Shown here: positions 1 to 8,400 of the stretch, one piece after another
How positions within the stretch are numbered: position 1 is the stretch's first letter
Layout: each line of letters opens with the position of its first letter
Assembly: GCA_025354885.1 (NCBI GenBank)
Contig: JANXLY010000293.1
Span: 1 to 32,750, forward strand
Length of the DNA stretch: 32,750 bases
Direction: 5' to 3'
Source of the DNA: Acidobacteriota bacterium
GTDB taxonomy: Bacteria > Acidobacteriota > Terriglobia > Bryobacterales > Bryobacteraceae
The notes under the pieces: generated by a model
The model's database searches: none
Told to the model about the DNA's origin: nothing
What the model saw: only the letters and a program-made list of their open reading frames with translations
Made by a program: the position numbers and the translations under genes

Positions 1-413
1 CCAGCGGAACCATAGAGCCGAATCTTGTCACGAACGCGTCCGCCGAGGAGTTCCGACACTGGCACTCCAAGGGCGCGCGCGGCCAGATCGTAGAGGGCGA
101 CTTCAACGGTGAAGTAGATTTTGGCGAGTTGCTGGTCCTTGCCTGGGCCAACCAGGAACTGTACGCGCAACGCATCCGGATCGGCGAGCGATTTTCCAAG
201 GAGCCAGGGTCCGATGGTGTCGACAATCATGCGCTGTGCAGCATCGCTGCCGAGTCCTGGGGCATAGCCGACACGGCCCTTGTCGCTTACAACGCGGATC
301 AGCATCGCATCCCGCTTGTAGATTACGCGCCTGCCTCCGTAGTAATCCAGTACGAGCGGCTCGGGAAGCGAAAAGGTTAAGAGGTGGGGCTCAACACGCG
401 CGATCTTTGACAT
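1..413 (-). CDS. Enolase-superfamily (mandelate racemase/muconate lactonizing) protein, 5' part only
   Basis: The minus strand is open from ATG at 413 to the window edge (137 codons; the 3' part lies outside). The visible product starts MSKIARVEPHLLTF, continues with a KRDAMLIRVVSDKGRVGYAPG segment and ends near VSELLGGRVRDKIRLYGSA. This is the N-terminal capping domain of the mandelate racemase/muconate lactonizing enzyme family, including the usual 'lLGGrvRd.i.lYgSa' junction to the barrel. The catalytic Lys, Asp and Glu residues of the barrel are outside the window, so the substrate (acid sugar, dipeptide or other) cannot be read. Members abstract the proton alpha to a carboxylate using Mg2+. 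A second ATG 8 nt upstream is out of frame. There is no strong ribosome binding site. Confidence 0.8.
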   Translation of the reverse strand, partial: MSKIARVEPHLLTFSLPEPLVLDYYGGRRVIYKRDAMLIRVVSDKGRVGYAPGLGSDAAQRMIVDTIGPWLLGKSLADPDALRVQFLVGPGKDQQLAKIYFTVEVALYDLAARALGVPVSELLGGRVRDKIRLYGSA

Positions 414-505
414 GCTGTCATGCTATCCCAGACGGCGCAAAAGCGAGATTCGGGTAGGGTGACTATCCGGTTCGTTTCGATCCATTCGATTCCTTGCCGC
501 AACCC

Positions 506-531
506 AAAGACGCCTTTGGGGGAGGCGCTTT
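506..531. terminator. Possible hairpin terminator between two minus-strand genes
   Basis: AAAGaCGCCT and AGGCGCTTT can form a 9-bp stem with one bulged A around a 7-nt loop. It lies downstream of the hypothetical gene ending at 628 and upstream of the enolase-superfamily start at 413. There is no clear T run on the minus strand, so a Rho-independent terminator is only a possibility; the plus strand does have TTTTT a few bases after the stem. Confidence 0.3.
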
Positions 532-627
532 GAGTTTTTGGGCTTTGGTGTTGTAGAGCGAGCCTATTCAGAGATGTCAAAGAACTTGCGCGGCGTGGTT
601 GGTCCACTGACCCGTGCGGGGTGCGGT

Positions 628-1437
628 TTAGAGTTTGTTGGGTTCGTTTTTCAGTTTTTCCGCTTCTTTCGCCAAGCGCTGGGCGGCGAGCTCGGCGGAG
701 CCGTCACCGTATTTGTTCAACATGCGTTCGGCGAAGTTGCGGAAGTAGGAGTCGGCATCTTCGGCAGTGCGCGGTTTGGTGGCCGGTGGGTTCGTTTTTG
801 CATTTTGTGGAAGTCTGTCGAGGGCGACGACGCCATTTGGGGTGAGGACGCCTGGTACGTATTCCTGTTCCGGCCTTGGTGGGAGCGGAGGTTGATCGGG
901 AATGGGTTCGATTTCCAAATTTTCGTTTTCGTGCAGTAGATCGAAGCGGATCTTCTGCTCGGCGCGGATCGCTTTCATCGTGCGCTGAATTCGGGCGGGG
1001 AGACGGTCTAGCTCTCGCATGATGTGCGGGAGGAAGGTGACCGGGGTTTTGAGGATGTCATCGACGCGGACGCTCATGGCCTGGTTGAAGAGGAATTCCA
1101 TTTGGAGGAATCTCAGTTGCTGATGGATGAGCTGGTGGACTAGGGTGACCTCGGTAGGAGTGACTGGCTCGAATTGTTCGAGCAAGTTTGTGACGACCGA
1201 CAAAGCGATGTCGTGATTGTGGATGAAGCCATCGAAGTTCGAGAGTGAAAAGAGGCCATGTTTCAGAGAGTTTGAAGCAGAGCGGAGTTTGCCTTGCGGG
1301 GTGCGTGGGCCCGTTGATTTCTGGGCGTTGGCACGGTTAGCGGCGAGGCGGGCGGCGGAAATGTGTTGGGTCGGCTGCGGAGTATCTTCCGTGGGCTGAT
1401 CCTGTATCGGTTGCATGTCTTGAGATAGGTTATCCAT
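628..1437 (-). CDS. Hypothetical protein of a recurrent acidobacterial type
   Basis: The product has 269 residues. After a low-complexity Gln/Pro/Thr-rich N-terminus of about 27 residues comes a segment containing SAARLAANRANAQKSTGPRT and a Lys-His-Gly-Leu (KHGL) turn. This pattern recurs in hypothetical proteins annotated in acidobacterial genomes; I recall the pattern but know no assigned function. The rest is mostly helical and charged, with an Arg-rich middle, a Pro-rich linker and an Ala/Lys/Glu-rich C-terminus (LAAQRLAKEAEKLKNEPNKL) that could be a coiled coil. There is no signal peptide or membrane segment. An internal Met at residue 8 is an alternative start. It stands alone, with more than 200 nt on each side. 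The function is unknown; a nucleic-acid-binding role would fit its basic segments but is a guess. Confidence 0.75.
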   Translation of the reverse strand: MDNLSQDMQPIQDQPTEDTPQPTQHISAARLAANRANAQKSTGPRTPQGKLRSASNSLKHGLFSLSNFDGFIHNHDIALSVVTNLLEQFEPVTPTEVTLVHQLIHQQLRFLQMEFLFNQAMSVRVDDILKTPVTFLPHIMRELDRLPARIQRTMKAIRAEQKIRFDLLHENENLEIEPIPDQPPLPPRPEQEYVPGVLTPNGVVALDRLPQNAKTNPPATKPRTAEDADSYFRNFAERMLNKYGDGSAELAAQRLAKEAEKLKNEPNKL

Positions 1438-1855
1438 CGGTCACACAGTAGCAAGCGGGTGAATGGAGTTTTGGAAGTTGAGCGTGGAGAAGTGGAAAAT
1501 ATATGGGGTTTTTGGCTAAAAATAAAGTTGAAAAACCTGTGAATCAAAATGGCGCTCCCCTGGGTCGGCACAGACACTGACTTCGCGGCTACAGAAGATC
1601 GGCTTTGAAGTCACATTGACTAGAATCCGTCCGGCGCTTCCTGTCGCCGAATCGCCATGAAGCAGCGGCCCGCAGGAGGCCTTTGAACGCAACCGAGGAA
1701 GGCCAAGAAAAAACCCGCAGTCAGAAGACCTAAATCCAATGGCCGCAGGGGTTTGAGTATTTGTGATTTTCGAAGGAATCAAATTCGCATGAGGAAGCAG
1801 GTAGACAGCCGGGCACGCATGAACTCACGGTCGCCGATTTTGGTTTTGTGATGAT
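1438..1855. other. Intergenic stretch with no convincing gene
   Basis: About 420 nt without a recognisable gene. The minus strand has an open frame of 88 codons (1516-1782) rich in Cys, Ser and Gly, with no domain I recognise. Its wording (GPLLHGDSATGSAG, then REVSVCADPGERHFDSQVF) feels like a non-coding or repeat-derived sequence rather than a selected protein. It may be debris of a mobile element, given the decayed genes that follow. The plus strand from about 1780 onward shows a remnant-like reading frame running into the AbiEii-like pseudogene. Confidence 0.35.
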
Positions 1856-2476
1856 CTACCGCGCAGGAAATGAGGCGGTCGAAGTTGTCGGCATTTTGCA
1901 GGGTGCCCAGCAATGGCTATAGCGCCCCGGCTTTAGAGTTCTGTAGTGTACGAGGTTCCTGCCTGGCGATCGTGGACGCGAGGTAGCCGTTTGACTCGGC
2001 CCCGGCTCCGGCGCCTGGGCACTGCGACGCGGATCAAATGAGGCCGTGGAGGTGATCAAGTCCACAATATCCCTCGGCTCTCGCCGCCCATAAGCGGCAC
2101 CAACTTTGTTGGTTGCGAGATCAACCGGGTGCAAAACGAATCCGAAGGTTTCATCGCGCATGGTCGGGGAAAAGCGGAAGTCGCTGTCAACGACCCATTC
2201 CAGTTTGGTTGACTCGTTCCCACGCCGTGTGAGAACCGCGAAAATTGTCGGCTCGCGCCTGATCCATTCCAACTGGTAGCCGTGCTTTTCAAGCAATGAA
2301 CAATCTTGTTCGGCTGCGAGAGCAACCGGTTGCTCGCGATCGTGGAACAAGTCGATATCGCTGGAAAAGCGGGGCACGTCGCGATTGAGCGGTGTGCTAC
2401 CGGCGACATCGCTTTCGGGGTCGCGGTGAGCGGCAATCAGGCTGAGGATGTCGATGTGAATTCTAGTGAGCGGCAC
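1856..2476 (-). pseudogene. Truncated AbiEii/AbiGii-like nucleotidyltransferase
   Basis: The frame from GTG at 2476 reads VPLTRIHIDILSLIAAHRDP and carries an AGST box (about residues 25-28), a PRFSSDIDLFHD stretch with the metal-binding Asp pair D40/D42, and later DLATNKVGAAYGRREPRDIVDL, the conserved 'D-A-x-NK ... GRREPRD' core of the nucleotidyltransferase family that includes the AbiEii toxin. After about residue 145 the family-like sequence stops abruptly and the frame runs through low-complexity Arg/Pro/Ser-rich sequence to a stop at 1856. The C-terminal half of the family is therefore missing or scrambled. The frame is open further upstream to 2623, but that part does not resemble the family. 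In another frame, a short helical C-terminus (AITQSLRVEGNLQARQLAEQ) ends just inside the GTG start and may be the tail of a lost partner gene. The protein is probably inactive. Confidence 0.6.
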
Positions 2477-2878
2477 GACAAGCCCGTTCGATCTGCTCCG
2501 CCAGTTGCCGTGCCTGCAAATTACCTTCGACTCGCAAGCTTTGCGTAATCGCCATTGCATCGGCAGGAGTTGGATTCGGGACAGGGGTACTGCTTCACAA
2601 TGCGGGAGGGCCGAACAATTCAAAGGCTAATCGGTAGAGGATTGCGAAATCGCAAGGGGATGGCTGTTGTTTGCTGATAGCCGCAGCGTGCATCGGGTCG
2701 TTCATGGTTTCCATTAGGGAGCAGAGATTAGAAACATTCAAGGTGGCGGTTCTATCGGGTGCCGCGATGGCCGCGACACCTGCCATTTGTGACATTCTCA
2801 GGAGCAGGGAGCGGCATCATTTCCTGTTGAAATACAAAGGCGTCATGTGCAGCGCAGGCGGAGGGAGTGGGTCAGCAG
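2477..2878. other. Gene-poor stretch between two pseudogenes
   Basis: There is no convincing gene. Next to the nucleotidyltransferase remnant, the minus strand holds a short tail in an alternative frame ending at a TAG inside the overlap with GTG 2476. A 66-codon minus-strand frame (2595-2795) and a 90-codon plus-strand frame (2671-2943) match nothing I recognise. The stretch fits a region of gene decay. Confidence 0.3.
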
Positions 2879-3179
2879 TTACCACTTCATGCGATAGGCG
2901 TGATAGCGGCCTTGGCCGACAAATAGTGCGGCGAGGGATTTGACCTGGAATTCAACGAGGAAAGATCCGCTGGTGGTGGAGCCATGAAATTGCAGCGGCT
3001 GCCGCCAGCGATGAAAGAAGGCCTGGATTAACAGGCGGCTGGTGTGGAAGGCAGGATTTGGCCTGAACGGGGCGGAAGCCTCGACCGAGCATGGCAAGGA
3101 CTACGCGGTCTCGGAAGAGGGCAAGGAATTCCTCGATGAGATCGAAGACGAGGGAGCCGTTGTCGCGCTGTGAGCCAAA
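2879..3179 (-). pseudogene. Frameshifted remnant resembling the C-terminal part of Cas1
   Basis: Reading the minus strand from 3179, one frame gives FGSQRDNGSLVFDLIEEF followed by LALFRDRVVLAMLGRGFRP. This matches the helical motif of Cas1 integrases ('R.dr.SLalDLmEeFRp.vvDr.vl.linrG'), which contains a metal-binding Asp/Glu region. At about 3060-3085 the similarity jumps to a second frame: NPAFHTSRLLIQAFFHRWRQ, then QVKSLAALFVGQGRYHAYRMKW and a stop at 2879. That has the layout of a Cas1 C-terminus, ending in 'yrpfR.rW'. The N-terminal half is absent and a frameshift splits the rest, so this is a dead fragment. No cas2, other cas gene or repeat array is visible nearby. The assignment is by motif recall only. 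Confidence 0.45.
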
Positions 3180-3251
3180 GAATCTAAATTGAAGAAACGG
3201 TGATGCCGACTCGCTTCACATCATTCCCATTTACGAACACTTGTTTTCTGG

Positions 3252-3271
3252 CAGCACTTAAAAAGGTGCTG
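3252..3271. promoter_or_regulatory. Inverted repeat upstream of toxin-antitoxin pair, probable operator
   Basis: CAGCAC and GTGCTG form a perfect 6-bp inverted repeat separated by 8 A/T-rich bases. The right arm ends 22 nt before the antitoxin ATG at 3294. Phd/YefM-type antitoxins bind palindromes in this position to repress their own operon, so an autoregulatory operator is likely. No clear -35/-10 pair could be assigned. Confidence 0.5.
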
Positions 3272-3293
3272 TAATGAACAAAGAGGAAACCCC

Positions 3294-3584
3294 ATGATTG
3301 ATATCACCGAAGACATTCAATCGCTTACGACCTTCCGGCGCAGATCGGGCGATTTCATGAAGCAGCTCAAAAAGACCAAACGGCCTGTAGTGCTCACGGT
3401 CAAGGGCAAGGCGGCAGCGGTGGTGCAGGACGCTGCGGCTTACCAGCGTCTACTTGATCTTGCGGCGCAGGGGGATTTTCATGAGGGAATTCGCCAAGCA
3501 CTGGAAGAATCAAGACAAGGAAAGGGAAGACCGTTGGAGGAATTTCTAGCAGAGTTCGAAGCGACGCATGGCATACGCCGTTAG
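3294..3584 (+). CDS. Phd/YefM-family antitoxin
   Basis: The protein has 96 residues, the usual size for the family. The N-terminus (DITEDIQSLTTFRRRSGDFM, then KQLKKTKRPVVLTVKGKAAAVVQD) is the Phd/YefM fold: a helix that sets register, then the 'k.t..PvvlT.nGk..avv.d...Y..L' strand-helix unit. The C-terminal 40 residues are acidic and polar (EESRQGKGRPLEEFLAEFEA), as expected of the disordered tail that wraps the toxin. An AGAGGA ribosome binding site lies 7 nt before the ATG. The gene overlaps the following toxin gene by 17 nt, a common arrangement that couples their translation. The inverted repeat just upstream is the probable autoregulatory operator. The family assignment is firm; which toxin subfamily it neutralises is read from its neighbour. 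Confidence 0.9.
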   Translation: MIDITEDIQSLTTFRRRSGDFMKQLKKTKRPVVLTVKGKAAAVVQDAAAYQRLLDLAAQGDFHEGIRQALEESRQGKGRPLEEFLAEFEATHGIRR

Positions 3585-3879
3585 AATAGTCCCCCGAGCG
3601 GAAAAGGATCTGGCGCGTATCTACGGCTACATCAATGCTGCAATATCCGATGCAGCCTATGCGTGGTACGTCGGGCTGGTGGAACAATTGTTCACGCTTA
3701 AGGACAATCCTCTGCGCAATCCGGTGACCCCGGAGGATCCCAAATACAGACATCTGCTCTATGGTCAAAAACCAGATGTGTACCGCGTGATTTATCGCAT
3801 GATCGACAAGACAAAGCTGGTCGAAATCTTATTGATCCGGCATGGGGCCAGAGACCGATTTAAGCCGGGGACTATGTGA
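3568..3879 (+). CDS. RelE/ParE-family toxin
   Basis: The protein has 103 residues. It shows the RelE/ParE layout: N-terminal strand and helix (VRIVPRAEKDLARIYGYINA), a middle helix (WYVGLVEQLFTLKDNPLRNP), and the C-terminal beta sheet with YRHLLYGQKPDVYRVIYRMI and VEILLIRHGARDRF. The 'yRvIYri....i.il.irHgaR' C-terminus is typical of RelE-type mRNA interferases, where Arg, His and Tyr near the end are catalytic, although ParE gyrase poisons share the fold. The ATG lies inside the antitoxin gene, 17 nt before its stop, so the two are translated together. The frame is intact, and the pair is the only evidently functional small module in an otherwise decayed stretch. Confidence 0.9.
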   Translation: MAYAVRIVPRAEKDLARIYGYINAAISDAAYAWYVGLVEQLFTLKDNPLRNPVTPEDPKYRHLLYGQKPDVYRVIYRMIDKTKLVEILLIRHGARDRFKPGTM

Positions 3880-3884
3880 GAAAA

Positions 3885-3914
3885 GATCAGGCAAATCAGC
3901 ATAGAGGCCTGATC
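3885..3914. terminator. Hairpin just after the toxin-antitoxin operon
   Basis: GATCAGGC and GCCTGATC form a perfect 8-bp inverted repeat with a 14-nt loop, starting 5 nt after the toxin stop. It sits where a terminator is expected, but no T run follows, so it may instead stabilise the mRNA end or be a protein-binding site. Confidence 0.4.
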
Positions 3915-4158
3915 AAAGTGGCGAAGATCCAGAAGAACTCGTGTTCAGCTCATTAAGCCATCCTTCGCGAGATTGTCGCCGAGGTAAAAAGCCAGCCGAC
4001 ACAGCGGCTTGAAGCGGCTGGACTCGAAGCGCCTTCGTCTCCCAGTGTTGGTATTCTGAGTGTTTAAGAAATAGCTCCTTTTCAATACTTTAGCGGGATA
4101 GCCTAAAAGCCTCTCCTCCACACTATTGATTCCAAACGACTTATTGTTGGCATATTTA

Positions 4159-4178
4159 TTCGAAAATGCATTTTCGAA
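4159..4178. repeat. 20-bp perfect palindrome
   Basis: TTCGAAAATG is followed directly by its reverse complement, CATTTTCGAA, giving uninterrupted two-fold symmetry with no spacer. It lies 252 nt before the recombinase start. A related sequence, TTTCGAAAGT, occurs inside or next to it (around 4173) and again at about 4388, shortly before the recombinase. It could be a dimeric repressor site or a recombination core site; the sequence alone does not decide. Confidence 0.6.
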
Positions 4179-4419
4179 AGTAAAAGTGGGGCCGCTCACC
4201 CCCGGCTCGATCTGGTGTTTACTTTCAATGAGATAGGGGAGGCACCCGAATTCGCAAATGCAAAAAGTCGAAAATCGAAAGGACCTGGTCAGGATTTTGG
4301 GCGGTTATTGAGAACACCTACACAACAGTGATTGCTTCTGGAGGAGGAATTTCGTCAGCGGTCGTTGTTTTCTGGTAAAAAACACTGTTTCGAAAGTCGT
4401 TTGGAGGGCCTTAGAGGGC

Positions 4420-4428
4420 AAGGAGAGG
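4420..4428 (+). promoter_or_regulatory. Ribosome binding site that sets the recombinase start
   Basis: AAGGAGAGG lies 2 nt before ATG 4431. It supports this start over the in-frame ATG at 4332, which would add 33 residues unlike the family. Confidence 0.6.
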
Positions 4429-4430
4429 CT

Positions 4431-5309
4431 ATGAAATTCAAAACTGGAATTGAACAGTATTGCCGCTATCTGGCAATGGCCAGACGTGCGGAGGCAACGA
4501 TTGAAAGCTACAAGCGGACGCTGGATCGAGTTTGTGGGGAAATGCCACGGGGCACGAATTGGGAAAAGGTGACAGTGGAAGCGGTGCTGGATGGCCTGTC
4601 TCGACACAAGAGCGCGAGTGCGACACGGAATCGGGAAGTAGCTTGTCTGCGGAGTTTTTCGCGGTGGGCCTTTGAAGCCGGGCATGCGCAATCTCACCGA
4701 CTGGCGGGGCTGCCGAGACAGCGCGGTTGCGGTTCAGTAGCCCGGGCACTGGGGGAAACGGAGCTCGAAGCATTCTTTGGAGCGATGCGTGGATCGGAAG
4801 ATGAGTTGCGGTGGCGAGATGAAGCACTGTTTGCACTGTATGCATCGACGGGATTGCGGCGGACGGAGGCGGTGGAACTGCGATGGAAAGAGCTGGATAC
4901 AGAGCGGGGACAATTGCGGGTGTTGAGCAGCAAAACGGGCAGGAGCCGAGTGCTCCAATTGGGACCCCGGATTCTGGCATTACTTGAGAGGTATCGTGTG
5001 CGATGCAAGGGCAGGCCGGAAGGCGCTGTATTTGAGGGACGGACGAAAACGGGAGCACTCGGCGTCTGGCAAATTAATGACCGTTTTCGGCACTGGAGCC
5101 GGGAGGCAGGGCTGGAGGATGGGGGGGTAGGGCCGATGCGACTGCGAGTCAGCTTTGCGACGATGCTGTACGAACAAAGCGGGGATGTGGCGCTGGTGGC
5201 GCAGAGCCTTGGGCATCGGGACGTACGGACTAGGTTGAGGTATGTGGCGGTGAAGGGGGATGTGGCCGGGGCGGGAGAACGACTGATGAAGCCCCTGGGG
5301 CTGGGGTAG
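4431..5309 (+). CDS. Tyrosine recombinase/integrase (XerC/D-like), catalytic motif altered
   Basis: The protein has 292 residues, the usual length of XerC/D-type recombinases. Residues 1 to about 90 form the SAM-like core-binding domain (YCRYLAMARRAEATIESYKR, then NREVACLRSFSRWAFE). Residues 105-292 form the catalytic domain: R143 in STGLRRTEAVELRW, K168 in SSKTGRSR, R239, H262 in SLGHRDVRTRLRYV and the nucleophile Y271. The usual HxxR box reads M-R-L-R (236-239), so the first His is replaced by Met. That His helps orient the scissile phosphate, so activity may be weakened. The ATG at 4431 is chosen because of the AAGGAGAGG in front of it. It borders a decayed island, so it may be what remains of the element that carried it. 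Confidence 0.85.
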   Translation: MKFKTGIEQYCRYLAMARRAEATIESYKRTLDRVCGEMPRGTNWEKVTVEAVLDGLSRHKSASATRNREVACLRSFSRWAFEAGHAQSHRLAGLPRQRGCGSVARALGETELEAFFGAMRGSEDELRWRDEALFALYASTGLRRTEAVELRWKELDTERGQLRVLSSKTGRSRVLQLGPRILALLERYRVRCKGRPEGAVFEGRTKTGALGVWQINDRFRHWSREAGLEDGGVGPMRLRVSFATMLYEQSGDVALVAQSLGHRDVRTRLRYVAVKGDVAGAGERLMKPLGLG

Positions 5310-5469
5310 GGGCTGGGGCGGGACTCAGGGCCAGGCGGGCAAAGCGGCGCGGAGTGGAGCCCTCCAAAAACTTGAATCACAAGGATTGGTTGAGGAGTTC
5401 CACACCGGGTAGAAAACTCGAGTGGGAGCAGTTCTTGTAGACTCAGAAAGAATCGACTTCTGGACGGAA

Positions 5470-8400
5470 ATGGCCATAAAACTTTCTGCAAAACTTGCGC
5501 ACATCTTTGAAACGGTGATTCGAGGCAGGGGGCGCATTTATTATTCGCAGGGCCAAGTGCGAATCGAGAGCGGCTCAGCATATCAAGTGCATGCAACGGT
5601 GAGGGGCTCGCAATTCTACCCAGTCGAAATGAGCTGGGAGAATGGGGACCTTAGTCTGTATTGCGCCTGCCCTTATTTTGATACGGATGGACCGTGCAAG
5701 CATCTGTGGGCGGTCGTGCTGGCTTCGGAACAGCGGGGGTATCTTTCGGAAGTTAAATCGACCCAGCATGTGGTCCAAGTCAAGAACGAATATCTGGACG
5801 ATGACGATGACGATGACGAGGACCTTGACGAGGACTCAAGAAATCCACGATTGCCGTTTGAATATCCGCAGCAGAAGGTCATAAAAGCACCGGTACTCGC
5901 CGTTCCGATGTGGAAATTGAAGCTTGCAACTTTTTCGAGTGCACCTGAATCGGGCATGAGAGCTCTGGATCATTGGCCAGCGAAAAAGCAGATTCTATAT
6001 ATTATTGACCTTGAAGCGAGCGTATCTGCAGGCCATCTAGTACTCACACTTGGCGCTCGTGAATGCAAGGCGAACGGCGACTACGGGCGAGTGACATCGC
6101 TGCAGTGGCAAAGCAGCCAAATCGCCTCGGTGCCGCTGGAAGAAGACCGTCAAATCCTGTCAGCGATCACAGGGGGCAGCGCGTATTACAGCTCCGGGAA
6201 CTACGCAAGGTATTCGAACTCCAGCTACGGGCTGATTGAAGGAACGAGCATAATCCGGCACCCATTGGCCGCGACACTGATGCCAATGCTAGCGCGGAGC
6301 GGGCGCTGTTGCCTTCGGCGTAAAAACCCGGTGGAAGACCTTACGCTCCTTGCGTGGGACGAAGGTGGCGCGTGGCGATTTGAATTGGAAGTTCGGGAGG
6401 GGGGTAAGCCCAAGAAGGGGAGCAAACAGAGCTGGGTATTGGAAGGCGTGCTGCGGCGGGAAGGGCAAAAAATGGGAGTACTCGAGCCCGAACTGGTTAC
6501 GCGAGGAGGCCTTATCTTCACGAAAGGTACAGTGGCACCACTCAGTGAAGATACGCAATTCGCCTGGCTGATGAATCTTCGGAAAAGTGGAAACATTGAG
6601 GTACCAGCGGAGGATATCGACGAGTTGATATCCACACTGCTTTGCACCCCGGGCCTTCCGAGAGTAGAAGTTCCAGAGCAGCTGCGTTATGAAGAAGTGA
6701 CGATCGTGCCGAGGCCATGCCTGCATATACGCGCCGCGAGCCATCGAGAGGACAAGACAAGACTCCGGGCTGATCTGAGTTTTGAGTATGCGGGTCGCCT
6801 GGTGTCGGCGCTGGACAAATCGAGCGGATATTTCGATACGGCTGGGCGCCGCGTTATACGGCGCGATGAGGGTGCGGAAGCGGAGGCATTGAAGTTGCTG
6901 GCCGAAGTGGGAGTGAGGCTTCGTCCGACTGCCTATTACGAAGCGGATGCGGGATGGGATCTGGCAGCCGCCAAGCTGCCGAAGGTAGCGCGGGCGCTGG
7001 TAGAAGCTGGATGGCATCTGGATGCCGATGGCAAGGTATTCCGGCGGCCGGGCGAAATTCGCATGGAGGTTTCGAGCGGAGTTGACTGGTTTGAGTTGCA
7101 TGGGGGGGTGGAATACGGCGAGACGACGGCGCAATTGCCTGCACTGCTTGAAGCGCTGAGGCGCGGCGAAAAAATGGTGAAGCTGGACGATGGCACTTAC
7201 GGGCTGCTGCCGGAAGAGTGGATGAAACGCATTGGAATGCTGGCCGGGATGGGGACTTCCGCCGAGGGGCACATCCGATTTAGACCCTGTCAAGCTGGCC
7301 TGCTGGATGCTTTACTGGCAGCGCAGCCGGAGGCGAAATTTGATGAACAATTTGCCCGTGTGCGAGACGAGTTACGGGGATTCCAGGGTGTGGCGGCGGT
7401 GTCGCAGCCGGAAGGATTTGTGGGGAAACTGCGCAATTACCAGTGCGACGGTTTAGGCTGGATGGAATTTCTGCGGCGCTTTTCGTTTGGCGGCTGCCTG
7501 GCAGACGATATGGGAGTCGGTAAAACGGCGCAAGTGCTGGCAATGCTGGAGGGACGCCGCGAGCTGATGGTGGATGGCAAGTTAGCAGGGCCGAGCCTGG
7601 TTGTGGTTCCGCGTTCGCTGGTGTTCAACTGGAAAGAGGAAGCGGCACAATTCACGCCGAAGTTGAGGGTGCTGGATTATACGGGATTGAATCGAGGAGC
7701 CGAAGATTTTGCTTCTTATCACCTGATACTTACTACCTACGGAACGCTGAGGCGCGATGCGGGCAAGCTCAGGAAGGCGGAGTTTGACTATGTGGTGCTG
7801 GACGAAGCGCAGGCGGTGAAAAACGCGAGTACGGAATCGGCGAAGGCAGTGCGGCTGCTGAACGGACGGTATCGATTGGCGTTGAGTGGCACGCCTGTCG
7901 AAAACCATCTTGGGGAGCTTTGGTCTCTGTTTGAGTTTCTGAACCCGGGGATGTTTGGGGCGGCTAGTGTTTTCAAGCTCACGAGCGGTGGGAGCCGCAC
8001 GATCGACGAAGACGGGCGCAAGCTGCTGGCACATGCGTTGCGCCCATTTATCCTGCGCCGAACCAAGGATCAAGTGGTGCGGGAGTTACCGGCCAAAACG
8101 GAGCAGACGATTTATTGTGAGCTTGGGCCGACGCAGCGGAAACTCTATGATGAACTGCGCAAATACTATCGCGATGCGCTCCTTGAGCGGATCAAGACAC
8201 AAGGATTGGCTAAATCAAAAATCATGGTGCTTGAAGCACTGCTGCGCCTGCGTCAGGCTTCGTGCCATCCCGGGCTGATCGACGTCAAGCGATCGGGGGA
8301 AACGAGTGCCAAGCTGGATGCGCTGCTGGAGCAATTGCGGGAGGTGCTGGACGCGGGACACAAAGCACTGGTGTTTTCGCAATTCACAAGTATGCTGAAG

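Larger units (their letters stand above)
3915..4430. other. Intergenic stretch with coding remnant and palindrome upstream of recombinase
   Basis: There is no intact gene. On the plus strand, about 3958-4068, a short frame reads ILREIVAEVKSQPTQRLEAA followed by GLEAPSSPSVGILSV and a stop; it looks like the C-terminal tail of a lost protein, because a TAA lies directly upstream in the same frame. The minus-strand frame 3945-4199 matches no family I know. A 20-bp perfect palindrome lies at 4159-4178. The sequence from about 4080 to 4380 is clearly richer in A/T than its surroundings. Confidence 0.4.

Noticed and set aside
377..607. 76-codon minus-strand open frame overlapping the enolase-superfamily start
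   Set aside because: It overlaps the better-supported gene in another frame and has no recognisable content.
2879..3260. A CRISPR array next to the Cas1-like remnant
   Set aside because: No regularly spaced repeat of 25 bp or more was seen here or elsewhere in the window.
4694..5596. 300-codon open frame on the minus strand opposite the recombinase
   Set aside because: It is Pro/Ser/Arg-rich and lies antisense to a gene with clear motifs; it is a shadow of codon bias.
5798..5821. GATGAC tandem repeats as a microsatellite
   Set aside because: They encode an Asp/Glu run inside the SNF2 protein and are explained by the protein's acidic linker.
6289..7293. 334-codon open frame on the minus strand opposite the SNF2 gene
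   Set aside because: Antisense to a conserved coding region, His/Pro/Arg-rich, with no domain.
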